Assembly: GCA_002900995.3 (NCBI GenBank)
Contig: CM035304.1
Location: 355,498-419,497, forward strand
Direction: 5' to 3'
DNA from: Ganoderma boninense
Lineage: Eukaryota; Basidiomycota; Agaricomycetes; Polyporales; Polyporaceae
Length of the DNA: 64,000 nucleotides
The position numbers and the translations under genes are program-made. Of this stretch, positions 9,216-20,993 are shown piece after piece; positions within the stretch are counted from its first letter, which is position 1; each line of letters begins with the position of its first letter. Under the pieces are notes generated by a model. It saw only the letters and a list, made by a program, of their open reading frames with translations. It had not been told where the DNA came from and ran no database searches.

Positions 9216-11888
9216 GGCGAGGACGTTGTTGGTTCCGTGATCTTCAACCAGCACACCGCGTTCGAGCGTGCGAGACAGATCCTTGCCACGCTGGAGGACG
9301 AGCAACTTCACAAGTACTTCGACATTGCCGTGAAACATCGGGTCGAGAGCCACGTCTTCGCCATCTTCGCCATCCTCTTGGATCGACCAGAACCTGAGAT
9401 CGGCGGCCTCCAAGTTTGCATGGAGGCGTATCCGTCGCTTGTATATTGCATGTTGAAGCGCTTCGTGCCGGAAGATCCGGTCATTCTGCCTGAGCAGGTT
9501 TCTCTGTTGGCACCCGCTGTTATACTCTCCGTGCTCCGTTCCGCAAATGAGATGGGGATCGCCGCACTTGCTGCTCTCGAAAAGCTCGCGCCGACCATCG
9601 ACCAACTCGACTTGAAGATATATTCCGACATGCTGTGGTCCGCAGCTCTCTGTATCAGATCGTCGAAGTTAGTCCAAGAAGTGCTGTTCGTTCTCCACGA
9701 CAGCCGCCTGGGGTCTCGCGCACGGAGCCCGGCTATGGACCATGCGCACAAGCACGCTCTCGGAATTGTCTTCGACAGGGCGGAAGAGGCAGCCGATACC
9801 TGTGCTTGCGACGATACCGGGAAGCCTAGGCGACAGAAGACTGCTCCCGCGAGAGCGAAGCTCGTCCTACCGAAGGCTGCCGCCGAAGACGATGACACAG
9901 CGCAGGCTCCCGACGCGTCCACGACAGTCGTGGTCGCGCACACTCGCGTCGATCTCCCCGCCCCCATTCGTATCCACGACCACATCCGCCTCCAAGTTGC
10001 CTCCGTCGCGACGTCTTCCACGCTCCCCCCTGCCGTCGTCGATGCAGTTGTCCTGAGGTCAGGTAGAGGCGAACTGCACCTCGCAGTCAAACAGCCTCTT
10101 CCCCCGGAGTGGCCCGATGTGGATTGGAACATATTCAACTCGGGAGGGACCGCAACGTCGGCAGCGATGATGGCGGCTGTGCTCAAGCTCGCTCAGAAGG
10201 GGTATGAGTGCTGCCGCTTCAACCACATCCTCGTCGGCCCCGTCGCAAGTGGCGCAGTGTCCGAGCAGGTCGGGCCAGCTACGGAGGACTCGGAGGTTGA
10301 AGGTTTAGGTCAGGCTGACGGCGTGGCCGAGGATGTGGATGCTTCCTTGAACGAGAGCCAACGTACAGCAGTGCACCTGGCCGTTTCGAGTCGCCTTTGC
10401 CTCATATGGGGCCCGCCAGGTGAGAGGACCGCGCATATAGCTGCGAACCCTCCATTGATCATATCTCCAGGAACTGGAAAGACCACCGTTGTGGTGCAAA
10501 TCTTGGCGCAATACCTTCAACGCTTTCCCGAAGCTAAGATCCTCATGACCGCGTCGACGCACAACGGTAAGCTGATATTCGCTGAACGGCTTGCATTGTC
10601 GACACTAACCACCATTGTGGGTGAATAGCTGTTGACAACATGCTAGAACGCTTCGTCGCATACAACGTGTCACATTCGCTTCTCAACGAGGACCAGATCA
10701 TCAGGTCGGCGACAGAAAGCTCCAAGGTCAACAAGAGCCTTCAAAAGTTCACGATCGACTCTCGTCTTGGTGGGAGCATCACGGACAATCCGAGGCTCGT
10801 GCAGAAAGCCGTGAAACGAGTGAAGGAGGCTCGCATCGTCTTCACCACCTGTGCGGGCGCAGGACTCGGCGTGCTGCGGAACATCGACTTCAACACCGTC
10901 CTCATCGACGAGGCCTCTCAGATCACTGAGCCTTGCGCGCTGATCCCCTTGGTCAAGGGGTGCGAGCGCGCTGTCCTCGTCGGAGATCAGTGAGAATCTC
11001 TTCTGGTCTAGATCTGCTGCATTGCATTTACTGACAACAGCGCATAGCGTTCAACTGCGTCCGACCGTGAAACCGATGGGCAAGGCTCTCGAGTTCGACA
11101 AGTCGTTGTTCGAGAGGCTTTGGAGGGGCGACGAATACCGCGGCATGATCAGAACAATGCTCGAAGTACGGTATCCTTTCTCACTGTTCCTTCTCCTACC
11201 CATGAGCCGTGCTTACTCACTCCGGACTCAGGTCCAATATCGTTTCTCAGCCGCGGTGGCCCACTTCCCTTCGCAGGAGTTCTACGAAGGCCGCTTGCAG
11301 ACTGGCACACCGCGCGAAGCGGAGATCGCAGATACGCTCGGGATCTCGTCCTTCCCATGGCCACGTTCCACATCGGAGAACGACAGCCGCATCACCCCCG
11401 TGGTCTTCGTCCCCTGCACGTCGGAAGAGGACTTCGGGCGGTCGTCGAAGAGCAACGCCGGGCAGGTCGCGCTTGTCAAGCACATCGTCTCCCTCCTCCG
11501 CACCCCAGTCGATCCGCACGGCCACAACGGCAGTGACCACCGCGCGCGCCTGCAAAGCCTGAGCATCGCGGCGCTGACGCCGTACTCGCGCCAGGTACAA
11601 CTCCTCCGGCAGACGATTCCGGGCGGGATGGACGTCGTCGTGAGCACGATCGACGGGTTCCAGGGGCGCGAGGGCGACGTTGTCATGTTCTCGACCGTGC
11701 GCTGCAACGCAGACGGGGAGATCGGGTTCGTGGAAGACGAACGAAGGCTCAATGTGGCCTGGACACGCCCGAAGCTCGGGCTCGTCATCGTTGGAGACCG
11801 GAGGACTCTCGAGGCAAACAGCGCGCTGTGGAAGAGGGCGCTGGCGGCGTGCACCGAGGTCGTCATCGCGCGGCCAGAGATCGTCTGA
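9216..11888 (+). CDS. SF1 RNA helicase (Upf1/SDE3/Mov10-like), C-terminal half of the fused locus
   Basis: Exons: continuation of 9134-10419, then 10471-10566, 10629-10989, 11048-11165 and 11232-11888 (stop TGA). Together with the RdRP part the coding exons sum to 5067 nt, an exact multiple of three. After about 350 residues of helical and linker sequence come the SF1 motifs: Walker A GPPGTGKTT (split by the intron 10420-10470), motif Ia TASTHN, motif II DEASQ, motif III LVGDHVQLRP, motif V STIDGFQGREGDVV and motif VI LNVAWTRPKLGLVIVGD. Most are consensus; motif VI has WTRPK where LTRAK is usual. Helicases of this clade unwind dsRNA and act in RNA silencing and decay. In fission yeast the RdRP works in a complex with a separate helicase (Hrr1). 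If the upstream TAG codons are real, the first ATG available for independent translation is at about 9420. A decayed copy of the 3' end lies at 19.7-20.9 kb. Confidence 0.85.
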
Positions 11889-12620
11889 TGCCTCGCGCGG
11901 GTGTCTTTAAACCCAACTGCGCGCATGTACACTGTATAAGTACACCATACATCACCACCCTCCTGGTTATGAAGAGGGAATATACAGACTCGAATGACCG
12001 TCAATGGTGATATCATGTCAGAGGCTCAGACCACTCCAGAGGATGTGCCCTACGGTATGCCGGGTATGTGACGTGCACTGCGCTGAGTGTGACGCTGCAG
12101 GAACAGGCGGGGCAAGGGCTAGTAGGTGCGGCGGAATTAGGAATAAAATTCAGCCCTGCTGTCTTTGTGGCGGTGTGTTCGAGATTGATACTGTGTTGGA
12201 TGGTGACGCTGGCGTGGGCGAAACGGAGTGGCATGTGTATATATGTATGAGTGGTGAGTGTGGGGATCTGGGGAACGTTAGATCGGGGAGGGACGTGGAT
12301 GCCACACTGTTGTCGGTACCATGGTGTATTCATGGGGAGTAGTGGTAGATCTCAGACCAGATCGCCATCCACGTATATGTTAGGGTAAGTGATAGTCATC
12401 GCATGGCATGGTCGTGGCATCTGAAGGTGAGAGATGTTTCTCTACACTGGTTGGGTCGTTAGCGGGGAAGGGGAAGCCTTCAGAGCAAGTGTGAGCGGGA
12501 TGTGATCGCTGAAATTCCTGGACCTAGTTCACCTTAGATATGGATCGTGAATCGACCTGTTCAACTTCAGAAGGACCACTAGCGTCCGACTGTGGAGATT
12601 CGTCCTTATTGGCCCATTGT
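11889..12620. other. 3' intergenic region between convergent genes
   Basis: No coding potential is seen. From about 12050 onward the sequence is alignable with 16945-17528, so it belongs to the segmental duplication. About 11905-11960 resembles about 20905-20970 downstream of the helicase relic. Confidence 0.5.
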
Positions 12621-14290
12621 TCATATATATCTTGCGCTGCAGGTGAGAATGTAAGTCCAAGCTGATAGCGCAATCGCGGAATGTATGTACGCACGCGCAA
12701 GGATAGTCAAATTTAGCTTTCCCAGCTTCGACAACGTCGGGAAGCAATTCTCCAAATGGTCCAGCCACCATCTTCTCTCAGCCTCCCACTCGTGAAGTTC
12801 AATCTCCAATTGATATTTCACCTGCTGATGTGCCCCAATTCTGTCCTCGCCCGCCTGAGGTGGCTCTGCAGCTGGCTGAAGCCATGCCTCGACGATGGTC
12901 CCGATACCACGCAAAACCTCTGCAAACCGTCGACGAGTGGTTTCGTACTCGAACTCCGGAGTCAAACGCAGAGTTGGATCCGGATATTGCAGTTTCCACG
13001 AGGCAAGGAGCTTCGCGACAAACCCACCATGTGTGTCCATCGAGAACTGCGACGGAAATTGGAGTCCCAACGTTGCGAGTCCGGTGCACGAGCCCAAGTC
13101 GAATCCTCCGCCTGTCCACAAGGAAGAAGTGTTGAATCACTACCAGTTGCGCAGCTGCAGAAGAACGGGGTGACACATACGGTCCGCTCTATGCGCGGGA
13201 TCACTCGACAGAGGAATCGTGAGAGTCAAATGGAGCAGACGTGGTCCACGCGTGCATATCAGCCTTCTTGCCCCATACTCGGCGACGTCGATGAGCTGAA
13301 TCATAAAGACAGTGATTACCGAGCTCCGAGGAAGTCGTCATGATAAAGTTGTAGCGCTTACCCATAGTTGTCTGATATTTGGCGCAAAAGGGGGGACGAT
13401 GTCCTTACCAGCCGCCCATTCGGGCTGCTCCGTGAAATCGGCTCCGGGGTGAGAGCCGCCAGGAGCGATCCAGTGGACGGAGGTGCATGCGAGCAGCGAC
13501 AAGTTCGGGAGCATCCGTGCGAACTCGCTGAAGGTGCGGAACGTAGTGTCCACAAGGCACAGAAATGACACAGCTGTAAAGGCGGAGAGGAATGCCGGGA
13601 AGCGAGGATGAAGCGGGATGTACGGGAGTGCCTTGGCCTTCGGTGGGCCCGGTGTCCGGGGAAACGGCGTCCCCGTCGCGTCGGGCATATGCACGACATC
13701 TATCTGGAAGAGTTTGGGGAGCTTTCCTGCGAAAACAGCAGGGAAAAGGGCGAAAATGCTTGCTGTGTTGTGCAGGTGGTGTCCAGCCAGCTCGATCCGG
13801 TACACGTAGTCGCGGAGATGGCGTGCGTTGTCAAGAATCGTAGCAAGGCGGTAGAAGGAAGTCGTATCTGCGAGCTGGACCTGGTAAAATAGCATCCTCT
13901 GGGCGCGAACACGCCAATCCCGGCAGACGAGAGCACAGCTATGGAGGGTTGCTACGTTTGTGAATGTTTCCTTGGTGTCGTTCGAGAATAGCATATCAAT
14001 GATATTTTCGCAGACTTCGGTGGGGATGTGGAGGGGCGGGGGGCGCGAGTGCTCCACCTCGGTGTCAGACATGTTTGTTTCTTCTTTGCAGGTTAGGTTG
14101 AATGACGAGAGAGAGTTCGAAGGAAAAGATAGAGTGGGGGAGCAATGGGCTGAGGATGAACAACTCATACTCGGGACGTGCTTCTTATCATGATCTCCGG
14201 TCTGAAGTGGCGCCTGCGTTGGCTGTGCGAAACAAAACCGTGTTTAGAGTTCAATGATATGACTTGTGTACTTCTATAAAGAAGAGTTCC
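12050..14290. repeat. Segmental duplication, copy 1 (pairs with 16945-19160)
   Basis: The block includes 3' flank, gene and 5' flank. At the left edge, CGGGTATGTGACGTGCACTG pairs with CGGGTATGCGCCGACGTGCA at 16951. At 12305-12530, the stretches around GTGTATTCATGGGGAGTAGT and AGCAAGTGTGAGCGGGATGT pair with 17170-17400. At the right edge, GTTGGCTGTGCGAAACAAAA pairs with GTTGGCTGTACGGAACAAAG at 19105. Divergence is substantial in the non-coding parts, so the duplication is not recent. Confidence 0.75.
12621..14072 (-). CDS. F-box-like / leucine-rich protein (family copy B)
   Basis: A three-exon minus-strand gene. Exon 1 runs from 14072 to about 13370, exon 2 is about 13288-13173, and exon 3 runs from about 13103 to the stop at 12621. 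The start is MSDTEVEHSR, preferred over an upstream in-frame ATG at 14168 because copy C starts at the equivalent MPDADAEHS. N-terminal F-box-like segment: HIPTEVCENIIDMLFS, then ALVCRDWRVRAQRMLFYQV. Middle: the family blocks LHNTASIFALFPAVFAGKLP, ALPYIPLHPRFPAFLSAF and TTFRTFSEFARML. Exon 2 encodes GARRLICTRGPRLLHLTL; exon 3 starts GGFDLGSCTGLATL and contains WLDHLENCFPTLSKLG. The full-length match to copy C in all exons supports a live gene. Probable SCF-type substrate receptor, by family inference only. It is convergent with the RdRP-helicase locus. Confidence 0.75.
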
Positions 14291-17200
14291 GCCCGCATAC
14301 TCGGGCCGAGGTAGAGCATCAGCGTGCTTGTCTCGTACCCATCGTCTTAACTCGCATCCCACCGCAGCATGGCCCGCGGCCGGAGACCTCCAAGTTGCAG
14401 GCCGCGTGGACGAGCAACGACTGGAGAAATAGCTGTCGCAGGCTAGCAGTAAGTTTGACAAATACTAGAAAGGCAAATCCTCTTACCATTACAAAACATA
14501 GAGTGCAGAAGTCCTAGTTTGTCGGAATGAATGACTCATGGCCACAATGGGAGCGAGAGAGCAACAACTTGAAGAATAAACGCAGAGGGTCAATGATGCC
14601 ACACGCCGACGGCCGCTGTGAGGCGAGATACTTAATCTGGATATGGAGGTTTGGAAGTCCTCGAGAAGAACGGTCAGGCGGTCGCCACCCACTGCATTGA
14701 GGCTCGAATACGCGTTGACGGTGGCATTGGTGGAGCCACGTTCAAGAGCCAGGCCAACTGTGCGTGCCTGCAGGACGGACGTTCCGGGCCGATGCTGACC
14801 GGAGTAAACAACACCAAACTTGAGTGCAGACGCCGCCGCAGGCGCCTGCAGCCTGCTCGCCAGTGCTGCTACCACCGTAACCACGTCTTCCTCCTCCTCC
14901 TCCTCTTCCCGGGTTCTGGCCTCCAGCACTCTTGGCCAGGAATCTTGTCTATGTCCTATCCTCTTGTCTATTCAGCTTCTTCAGTGTATCGTCTGCTTTT
15001 CACCCTCGATCCAAGGTCTCAAAAGCCAACATTGAACAAAGTGGCCGGTCCAATCAACGGTCGACTCTCTTCGCCTTCTGCACTGTCCTCGTCCTGTGGC
15101 TTCGTCTCCGCCCAAATATTCTGTGCGATCATGGGCCCCATACATATACAGCATTTACCGCGATGCTCAAGCTCCTCTCTTCGGGAGTCGCACTGCGAAG
15201 ACAGGGTGGTCGTACTCTAGTGGTAGTGGCCTGTCGTTCGTCATGGCGACAGAGAGTTTGCGTGCCAGGTCGAGCACGGTTCCAGGTGAGCAACAGTGCG
15301 TATACACGGTCGTTCCGCATTGTGATCACTCGGAGCACGACGTCGACGCCGTACTTGCACTTGGTCCGAACGCTGTGCTCGTATCGAACGACGGCACATG
15401 CGCCCTCTTAGCACCCCCCACCTTCGTCATGGTTACTTTTCACCCGGTGCTCATATAAATATGCGACTGAATTGGATACTTGTTAGTAGGACGTTGATCG
15501 TCGCTCCAGTAGCGCATGAATATCCTCGCCCATCTGTCGTCCTGGTGCAAGGCTAGCAGACAAGGTCAGTGAAGCAGCGGGGCTGGAGTCGGAGTCCAGG
15601 CGGCATACGAACCATAGTCGCACTGCTATCCTGTCCTCGTACGTCTCCCCTTTCATCTACAGGTTCCCATCACCTATACTCGTCCAAGCGCACACATCCA
15701 GCACAATCGGCCTCCGAGGTATGAGCCATGCGAGTGCATGCGCGGCGCTAGGACGTCCGGAACACGCAGGCGCCATCCCAGTCTCTTGCGTCCATGTCTG
15801 AGACCTGACGCTATGCCTGAATGAGGAGGTTCGTGGCTGCCTGCCTCTGTCGGCCCTTCCTCGCTACCTCCTTCGTCAATGGGATACCCTCGGCAGTGCG
15901 CCACATGCCCCACGAGCGCCCGTTCGGACGGTGCGACTGGAAGCATGAGGCGAGGGCTGCCGAGGGAAACAACAACTTCGCAGCGGTGTGCGCCCACTCA
16001 GACGTATATCGCGCGGTCGATGTGCCTCCATATCGAGGTGCCGCTGGTGGTAGTGTCGGGCTAGCGTGGGCTGCGGCCGCAGACCCAAGGATGTGATCGA
16101 CGGAAGTCTCGCGTCGCTGGTGCCTCCGCTTCTCATGACTCCCTGACTGGCATTGGTGGACCCGCAGCGAGAGATAAGCGGAGGCGATATGGACAGAGAC
16201 GGAGCGACCTGTTGGTCCTCGACTGTGAACTTCGTGCAGTGTCTTAGCTCGGTCTGCTATTTACGTTTGTACGTTGCGAGGAATTGGCGTTCGGAAATGC
16301 TACAGTTTCATTTTCTTTCGTTTGGTTTCGTGCCATCAACGAGCGCATACATCCGGCCGCCGGCACCGCGGGTGGACAACATGAAGATAAATATTCGGGC
16401 CACTGGAAGTTCATATCCGGGATGCAATCGCGCGGGCCCTCTGCGGTCAAACTTCTCCCTCTCCCTCTCCTTCCCTGCATTCCTCTCCGCGATCTTCGTC
16501 CGCGGGCATGCTCTCCTCCTGTCCCTCCGCTGTCCTCCAAGTTTCGGGCGCCCCCTGATCCCGCTCAGCGGGCCACCCCTCCTCGATGTCCGACAGCGGC
16601 ATAGCGTCAGGAGAGTTGAGTACTTGAGTGGTGGCGGCGGCGAAAGACGCGCTCGGAAGACCGCGGCGCACGGCCCGCCGCGCCTCTCAGGCTTTCGCCT
16701 GCGAGCTGCTGCAAGGCGATGAGCTCCGTGTCCACCTTCCTGCTTCTCTAGCCCTGAGACTTGAAAATATGACATGCACGACAAGATTGATCAGGACGAG
16801 CACAAGCATGCACGGACACCCTGGTGGCGTCGCAGCCAATATCCGGCGGAAGGAGGGGGGGGAGCGAGCATCGACTTTGCGCCATGCTGTTGGTCGACTA
16901 TGGGCAAAGGGTCCCGCGCGTCGGCGCGCGAGGTGGGCGAGGCACATTCCGGGTATGCGCCGACGTGCACAGCACTCATCGTGAGGCTGTATGAACAGGA
17001 ACAGCTGAGGCAAGGGCGAGTGCTTGTAGCGGGCATAGACATAATATCCAGTCCTGTTCAAGGCTTCGTGGTGGTGCATCCGAAATATATATTGCGCATA
17101 CGGAGACGCTTGATTTGGCGAGGCGAGGCTGTGCGGAGCTAGAGGACGTCGAGAGCCTGAGAAGAGGGACGTGTGTGCCACGCTGTTGCCGGAACCATCG

Positions 17201-17528
17201 TGTATTTGTAGGGATCCTGAGTAGTGGGGGACCAAAGAAGAGTGTCGCCGTCCACGCCTGCAGTGGATCCCCCTCGCATGGTGGGGTCGCGGTGTCTGGA
17301 TGTAGTGAGAGAGACGTTTCCCTACGCCGATTCCGTTGCCATCGGGGAAAGAGCATCCTGTCGAAGCAAGTGTGAGCATGATGTGATTGATGAAATGCCC
17401 AGACTCAGTGTCACCTTGGACGGAAGTTAGAAGGTTAACCGTCTGGATATGGATCTTGAGCGGCCACCAGAATTTAATTGCGGTTCCTCCTCATAGGCCC
17501 ATTCCTGAGACGCATCTTGTGCTGCGAA
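14073..17528. other. Long intergenic region between the two duplicated F-box-like genes
   Basis: About 14073-14290 is the duplicated 5' flank of copy B and 16945-17528 the duplicated 3' flank of copy C. The 14.3-16.9 kb interior has several overlapping ORFs on both strands, none with a recognisable domain. A minus-strand stretch near 14490-14930 carries a Glu-rich run and a Leu-rich segment (SSLNAVGGDRLTVLLED) that could be a remnant of a membrane-protein gene, but I cannot support a model. Confidence 0.4.
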
Positions 17529-19160
17529 TTAGACTGTTAGTCCAAAGCCGATAACACTACTGCCAAATGTGCACCCACGTGTAAGGATGGTGAATGACAG
17601 CTTTCCCAACTTCGACCACGTCGGGAAATAACTCCCCAAATGCTCCAGCCACCATTCTCGCACATCCTCCCACTCGTGCATTTGAACATCCAACAGACAT
17701 TTCACCTGCTGACGGTCCTGAGCGTCGCCGGAGTGAGGGGGCTCTTCAGTTATCTGAAGGTGTGCCTCGGTGATGAATCCGAGACCACGCAAAACCTCTG
17801 CAAAATGTTGACGAGTGATCATATACTCAAAGTTAGAAATCAGTTGCAAAATTGAACCTGGTTCTTGTGGTCTCCATGAGGCAAGCAGCTCTGAGACAAA
17901 CCCGCCATGTGCATCTATCGAGCACTGCGAAGTAAGATAGAGCGTCAACGTTTGGAGCCCAGTGCATGAACCCAAGTCGATTCCCCCGCCTGTCGACATG
18001 GAAGAACATGTTATATCAATGGCTCAGTCACGGAGTAATGGCGCGCGGCACATACCATCCGCTGGCTCCTTTAGATTGGCAGACACGGGAATTCTCAGAG
18101 CCAGCCAGGTCAGTTGCGGTCCACGCGTCCATATCAGTTTGTTTGCTGCATACTTGGCGATGTCGTAAAGCTGAGGGTGAAAGCACAATCATTACCAGGA
18201 TACAAGGGTTGCATGATACTTGTGGCACGTACTGATAGCTGTTGAAGCTTAGGCGCGAACGGGGGAAGGGCGTCCTTACCAGCCCCCCATTCGGGATGCT
18301 TAGTGAAATCGGCGCCGGGGTGAGAGCCGCCGGGGGCGAGCCAGATAACGGACTGGCATGCGAGAATCTCCAAGTTGGGGAGGCCGTGGAGCATCCGTGC
18401 GAATTCGCTGAAGGTGCGGAATGTGGTACCTCCGAGCAACAGTCCAGAAACAGATACGAAGGCGGAGAGGAATACTGGGAAGTGGGGATGAAGAGGGATG
18501 TATGGGAGAGCCTTGCCCTTCGATGCGCCAGATATCTTGGGGAATGGTGTCTCTTCATGATCACTTTCAAAAAAGTGCGCTACATCTATCCGGGAGAGGT
18601 TGGGGAGCTTTCCTGCGAAGACAGCAGGAAAAAGCGCGAAAATGCTCGTTGTATCGTGTAGGTGGTATCCAGTGAGTTCGACCCGGTACACGTAGTCGCG
18701 GAGATGGTGTGCTTCGCCAAGGATAGTGGAGAGGCGACGTAAAGATGTGGTATCTGTAAGCTGTACCTTGTAGAAGAGCACCCTCTGGGCGCGGACACGC
18801 CAATCCCGGCAGACGAGAGCGCAGTTATGCAAGGTCACTATGTTTTGGAGCGTGTCTTGAGTCAAATCCAATCGCGAGTACAGCATATCGATGATGTTTT
18901 CGCAGACCTCGGTGGGGATGTGGAGTGTTGTTTGTACGGAGTGCTCCGCGTCTGCGTCAGGCATGATTGCTTCCTGCATTTCGGTGAGGAATAGGTCGAG
19001 TGAGAGGGGTTTCAAGGGCAAGATAGACGATGGAAGTAGTGGGAGGGTGGCCGTTGTCTCACAACCAGGACGTGCTTGTTATCGTCTCTCGATCGATGCC
19101 GTCGTTGGCTGTACGGAACAAAGCCTCGTTTAAAGTTCAATAATACCGTACTGCCACACA
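16945..19160. repeat. Segmental duplication, copy 2 (pairs with 12050-14290)
   Basis: This copy has the same order and orientation as copy 1: 3' flank, minus-strand F-box-like gene, 5' flank. The similarity covers non-coding DNA on both sides, so the pair arose by DNA duplication rather than retroposition; introns are kept at the same places. Confidence 0.75.
17529..18964 (-). CDS. F-box-like / leucine-rich protein (family copy C)
   Basis: A three-exon minus-strand gene, collinear with copy B. Exon 1 runs from 18964 to about 18234, exon 2 is about 18172-18055, exon 3 runs from about 17998 to the stop at 17529. The start MPDADAEHS was chosen by alignment with copy B; an in-frame ATG at 19021 would add 19 residues. 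Motifs: HIPTEVCENIIDMLYS, CALVCRDWRVRAQRVLFYKV, LHDTTSIFALFPAVFAGKLP, ALPYIPLHPHFPVFLSAF, TTFRTFSEFARMLHGLPNLE. Exon 2 reads LYDIAKYAANKLIWTRGPQL, exon 3 GGGIDLGSCTGLQTL and WWLEHLGSYFPTWSKLGKL. Splice phases are conserved with copy B and no stop or frame break is visible, so both copies seem functional. Function as an SCF adaptor is inferred. Confidence 0.75.
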
Positions 19161-19389
19161 GGAGAGTTCTTTCCGCATACCCGGTACAATAGGCAGAATA
19201 TCGCCCTCGCTACACATTTCCCAATTCACCTCACTGTAAACAGTCAAAGGATGCTAACTATCGCTATGCTCATCCATTAGCCATTACGACCAGTCTATGT
19301 CAAGCTCCACACCCATGTCCCGAATCCCATGCCGAGCACGGAGAGAAACACGAAGAACGAGCATCCTTGCACCTTCAAAGCGTAATCAT

Positions 19390-20875
19390 CCAAGTATCAC
19401 TTCAGCCACGAGCAGGAGACGATTGAAGATTCCTTTCCTCCATATTCAAGGAGCCTTCGAAGGAGCGGAAGGGCCACATGCTGTGACAGTGCCACCCCAC
19501 ATTCGCACACGCGCAGCCTCCCCACCGCACACCCCACTGCCTCTCTCCCATCACCACATCTGCTTCTCCATCGCACCAGTACCGCCTCCGCTGGCGTCCG
19601 CATCGATATCGCGAGTGAATGTAAACACGAGGGCGCCGAAGACCGCATACCCATGCCACCATAGGAGCTCGTTGCCTGGCATGAAAACGGGACGTTAACC
19701 GCAGACGAAGATAATGGAGTCCTGGAAGGAATTTTTTCGCCTTCCCAGAACGTCTCCAACGGTGACTTGTCGAAGTTGAGAGCTTTGCCGATTGACTTCA
19801 CTGTCGGGCGCAGTTGAACGCGCATATGCGAGGGATGTCAACCAGTACACTCGAGATTCTCTGTACGCGCTTCGCCGAACAAATGCGACCGCTTTGATGG
19901 GGAGGTTGTCTTCTGAAATCGGCGCCGTCCTCCTGATTGCGATATCCGCTACGCTTACAGTCCGCCCATACATTCGTTCACCGAGCTCAGCGCACACGTG
20001 AACGGTGCCCGCCTGGTCGACGCGCCGCGCCGGTGCACCTCCGTTTGTCCCAGTTCCTTGTTCCCCTCTGGCCCGTTCAGTGACTTTCGTGTCGCCTCTA
20101 GTTTGACTTCCAGCCCCTCAAGGATCCGCTCCGAGACTGACTAGACCCCTCTCGAGTGGCACGTCAGCACGACCCCTCGACCTGTCGACCTGGGCTCCTC
20201 AAGAGGACAGAGGACCATGGCAGTGGCATGCACACAATGCCCCGGCCACGGGTCCAATATTAATATCGACCCACCACCGCAGTCGGACAAACCTCGCCCC
20301 GCAAGGGTCCCATGAAGGCGAGCACTCCCCGCGAAGCGGAGATCGCAACGAAACTCGCAGTCTCATCCATTCCTTGCCAGTGCGGCCCGTGCGGACCCAT
20401 GAACGACGGCGGCATCCCCCCCGTCGTCTTCGTCCCCTACGGGCGGTCGTCGAGGAGCAACCCGATCCAGTCCCGCTTGTCGAGCACGGCGCCTCACTCC
20501 TCCGCACTCCAATCGAGCCTTGCAGCAACGACCACCGCGCGTGCCTGCAACGTCTGAGTATCGCGATTTTGACATAGTACTCGCGCCAGGTGCAGCTGTG
20601 TCAGCAGACGATCCGAGCGGGATCGAGGATCGACAGCTGCCAGGGGCGCGAGGACGATGTCAACGTCGTCGCGTTCTCCCCCGTGCTCTGCAATGTGGAG
20701 GGCCAGATAGAATTCGTGAAGGGCGAACGAAGGCTGAAAGTCGCATGGACGAACCGGGCTCGTTATCGTCGGAGATCTGGGGACGCTCGAGGAGGATAAC
20801 GCGCTGTTGAAGAGGGCGCTGGCGGCGCGCACGGAAGTGGTCAGTGTGCGGCTGGAGAGTGCTTGATGCTCCACG
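19390..20875. pseudogene. Rearranged, decayed copy of the helicase 3' end
   Basis: Two fragments in opposite orientation match the functional helicase. On the minus strand, about 19690-19825 encodes VQLRPTVKSIGKALNFDKS, matching VQLRPTVKPMGKALEFDKS encoded at 11048-11100. On the plus strand, about 20310-20870 encodes TPREAEIATKLAVSS, PVVFVPYGRSSRSN and FVKGERRLKVAWTN, matching the region encoded at 11305-11880. Intervening exons are lost, frames shift repeatedly, and motif V is broken. About 20905-20970 also resembles the 3' flank of the functional gene. I infer that part of the helicase locus was duplicated with the adjacent F-box-like gene and later broken by an inversion. Confidence 0.7.
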
Positions 20876-20993
20876 CTCGTGCGCCGAAGCTCAACGTTCG
20901 TGTTCGCGTTCGCGTCCGCATCTATACTGTACAAGTATCCAATATACCGCCCCCCATCCTCCCCGTGTAAGTATACGTCACGCGCCAAGTATC

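Noticed and set aside
9207..9216. TGACTA-G, a known fungal stop-codon readthrough context, at the second TAG
   Set aside because: The TGA CTA string is in a different frame from the RdRP-helicase frame (which reads TAT GAC TAG), so it cannot explain readthrough here.
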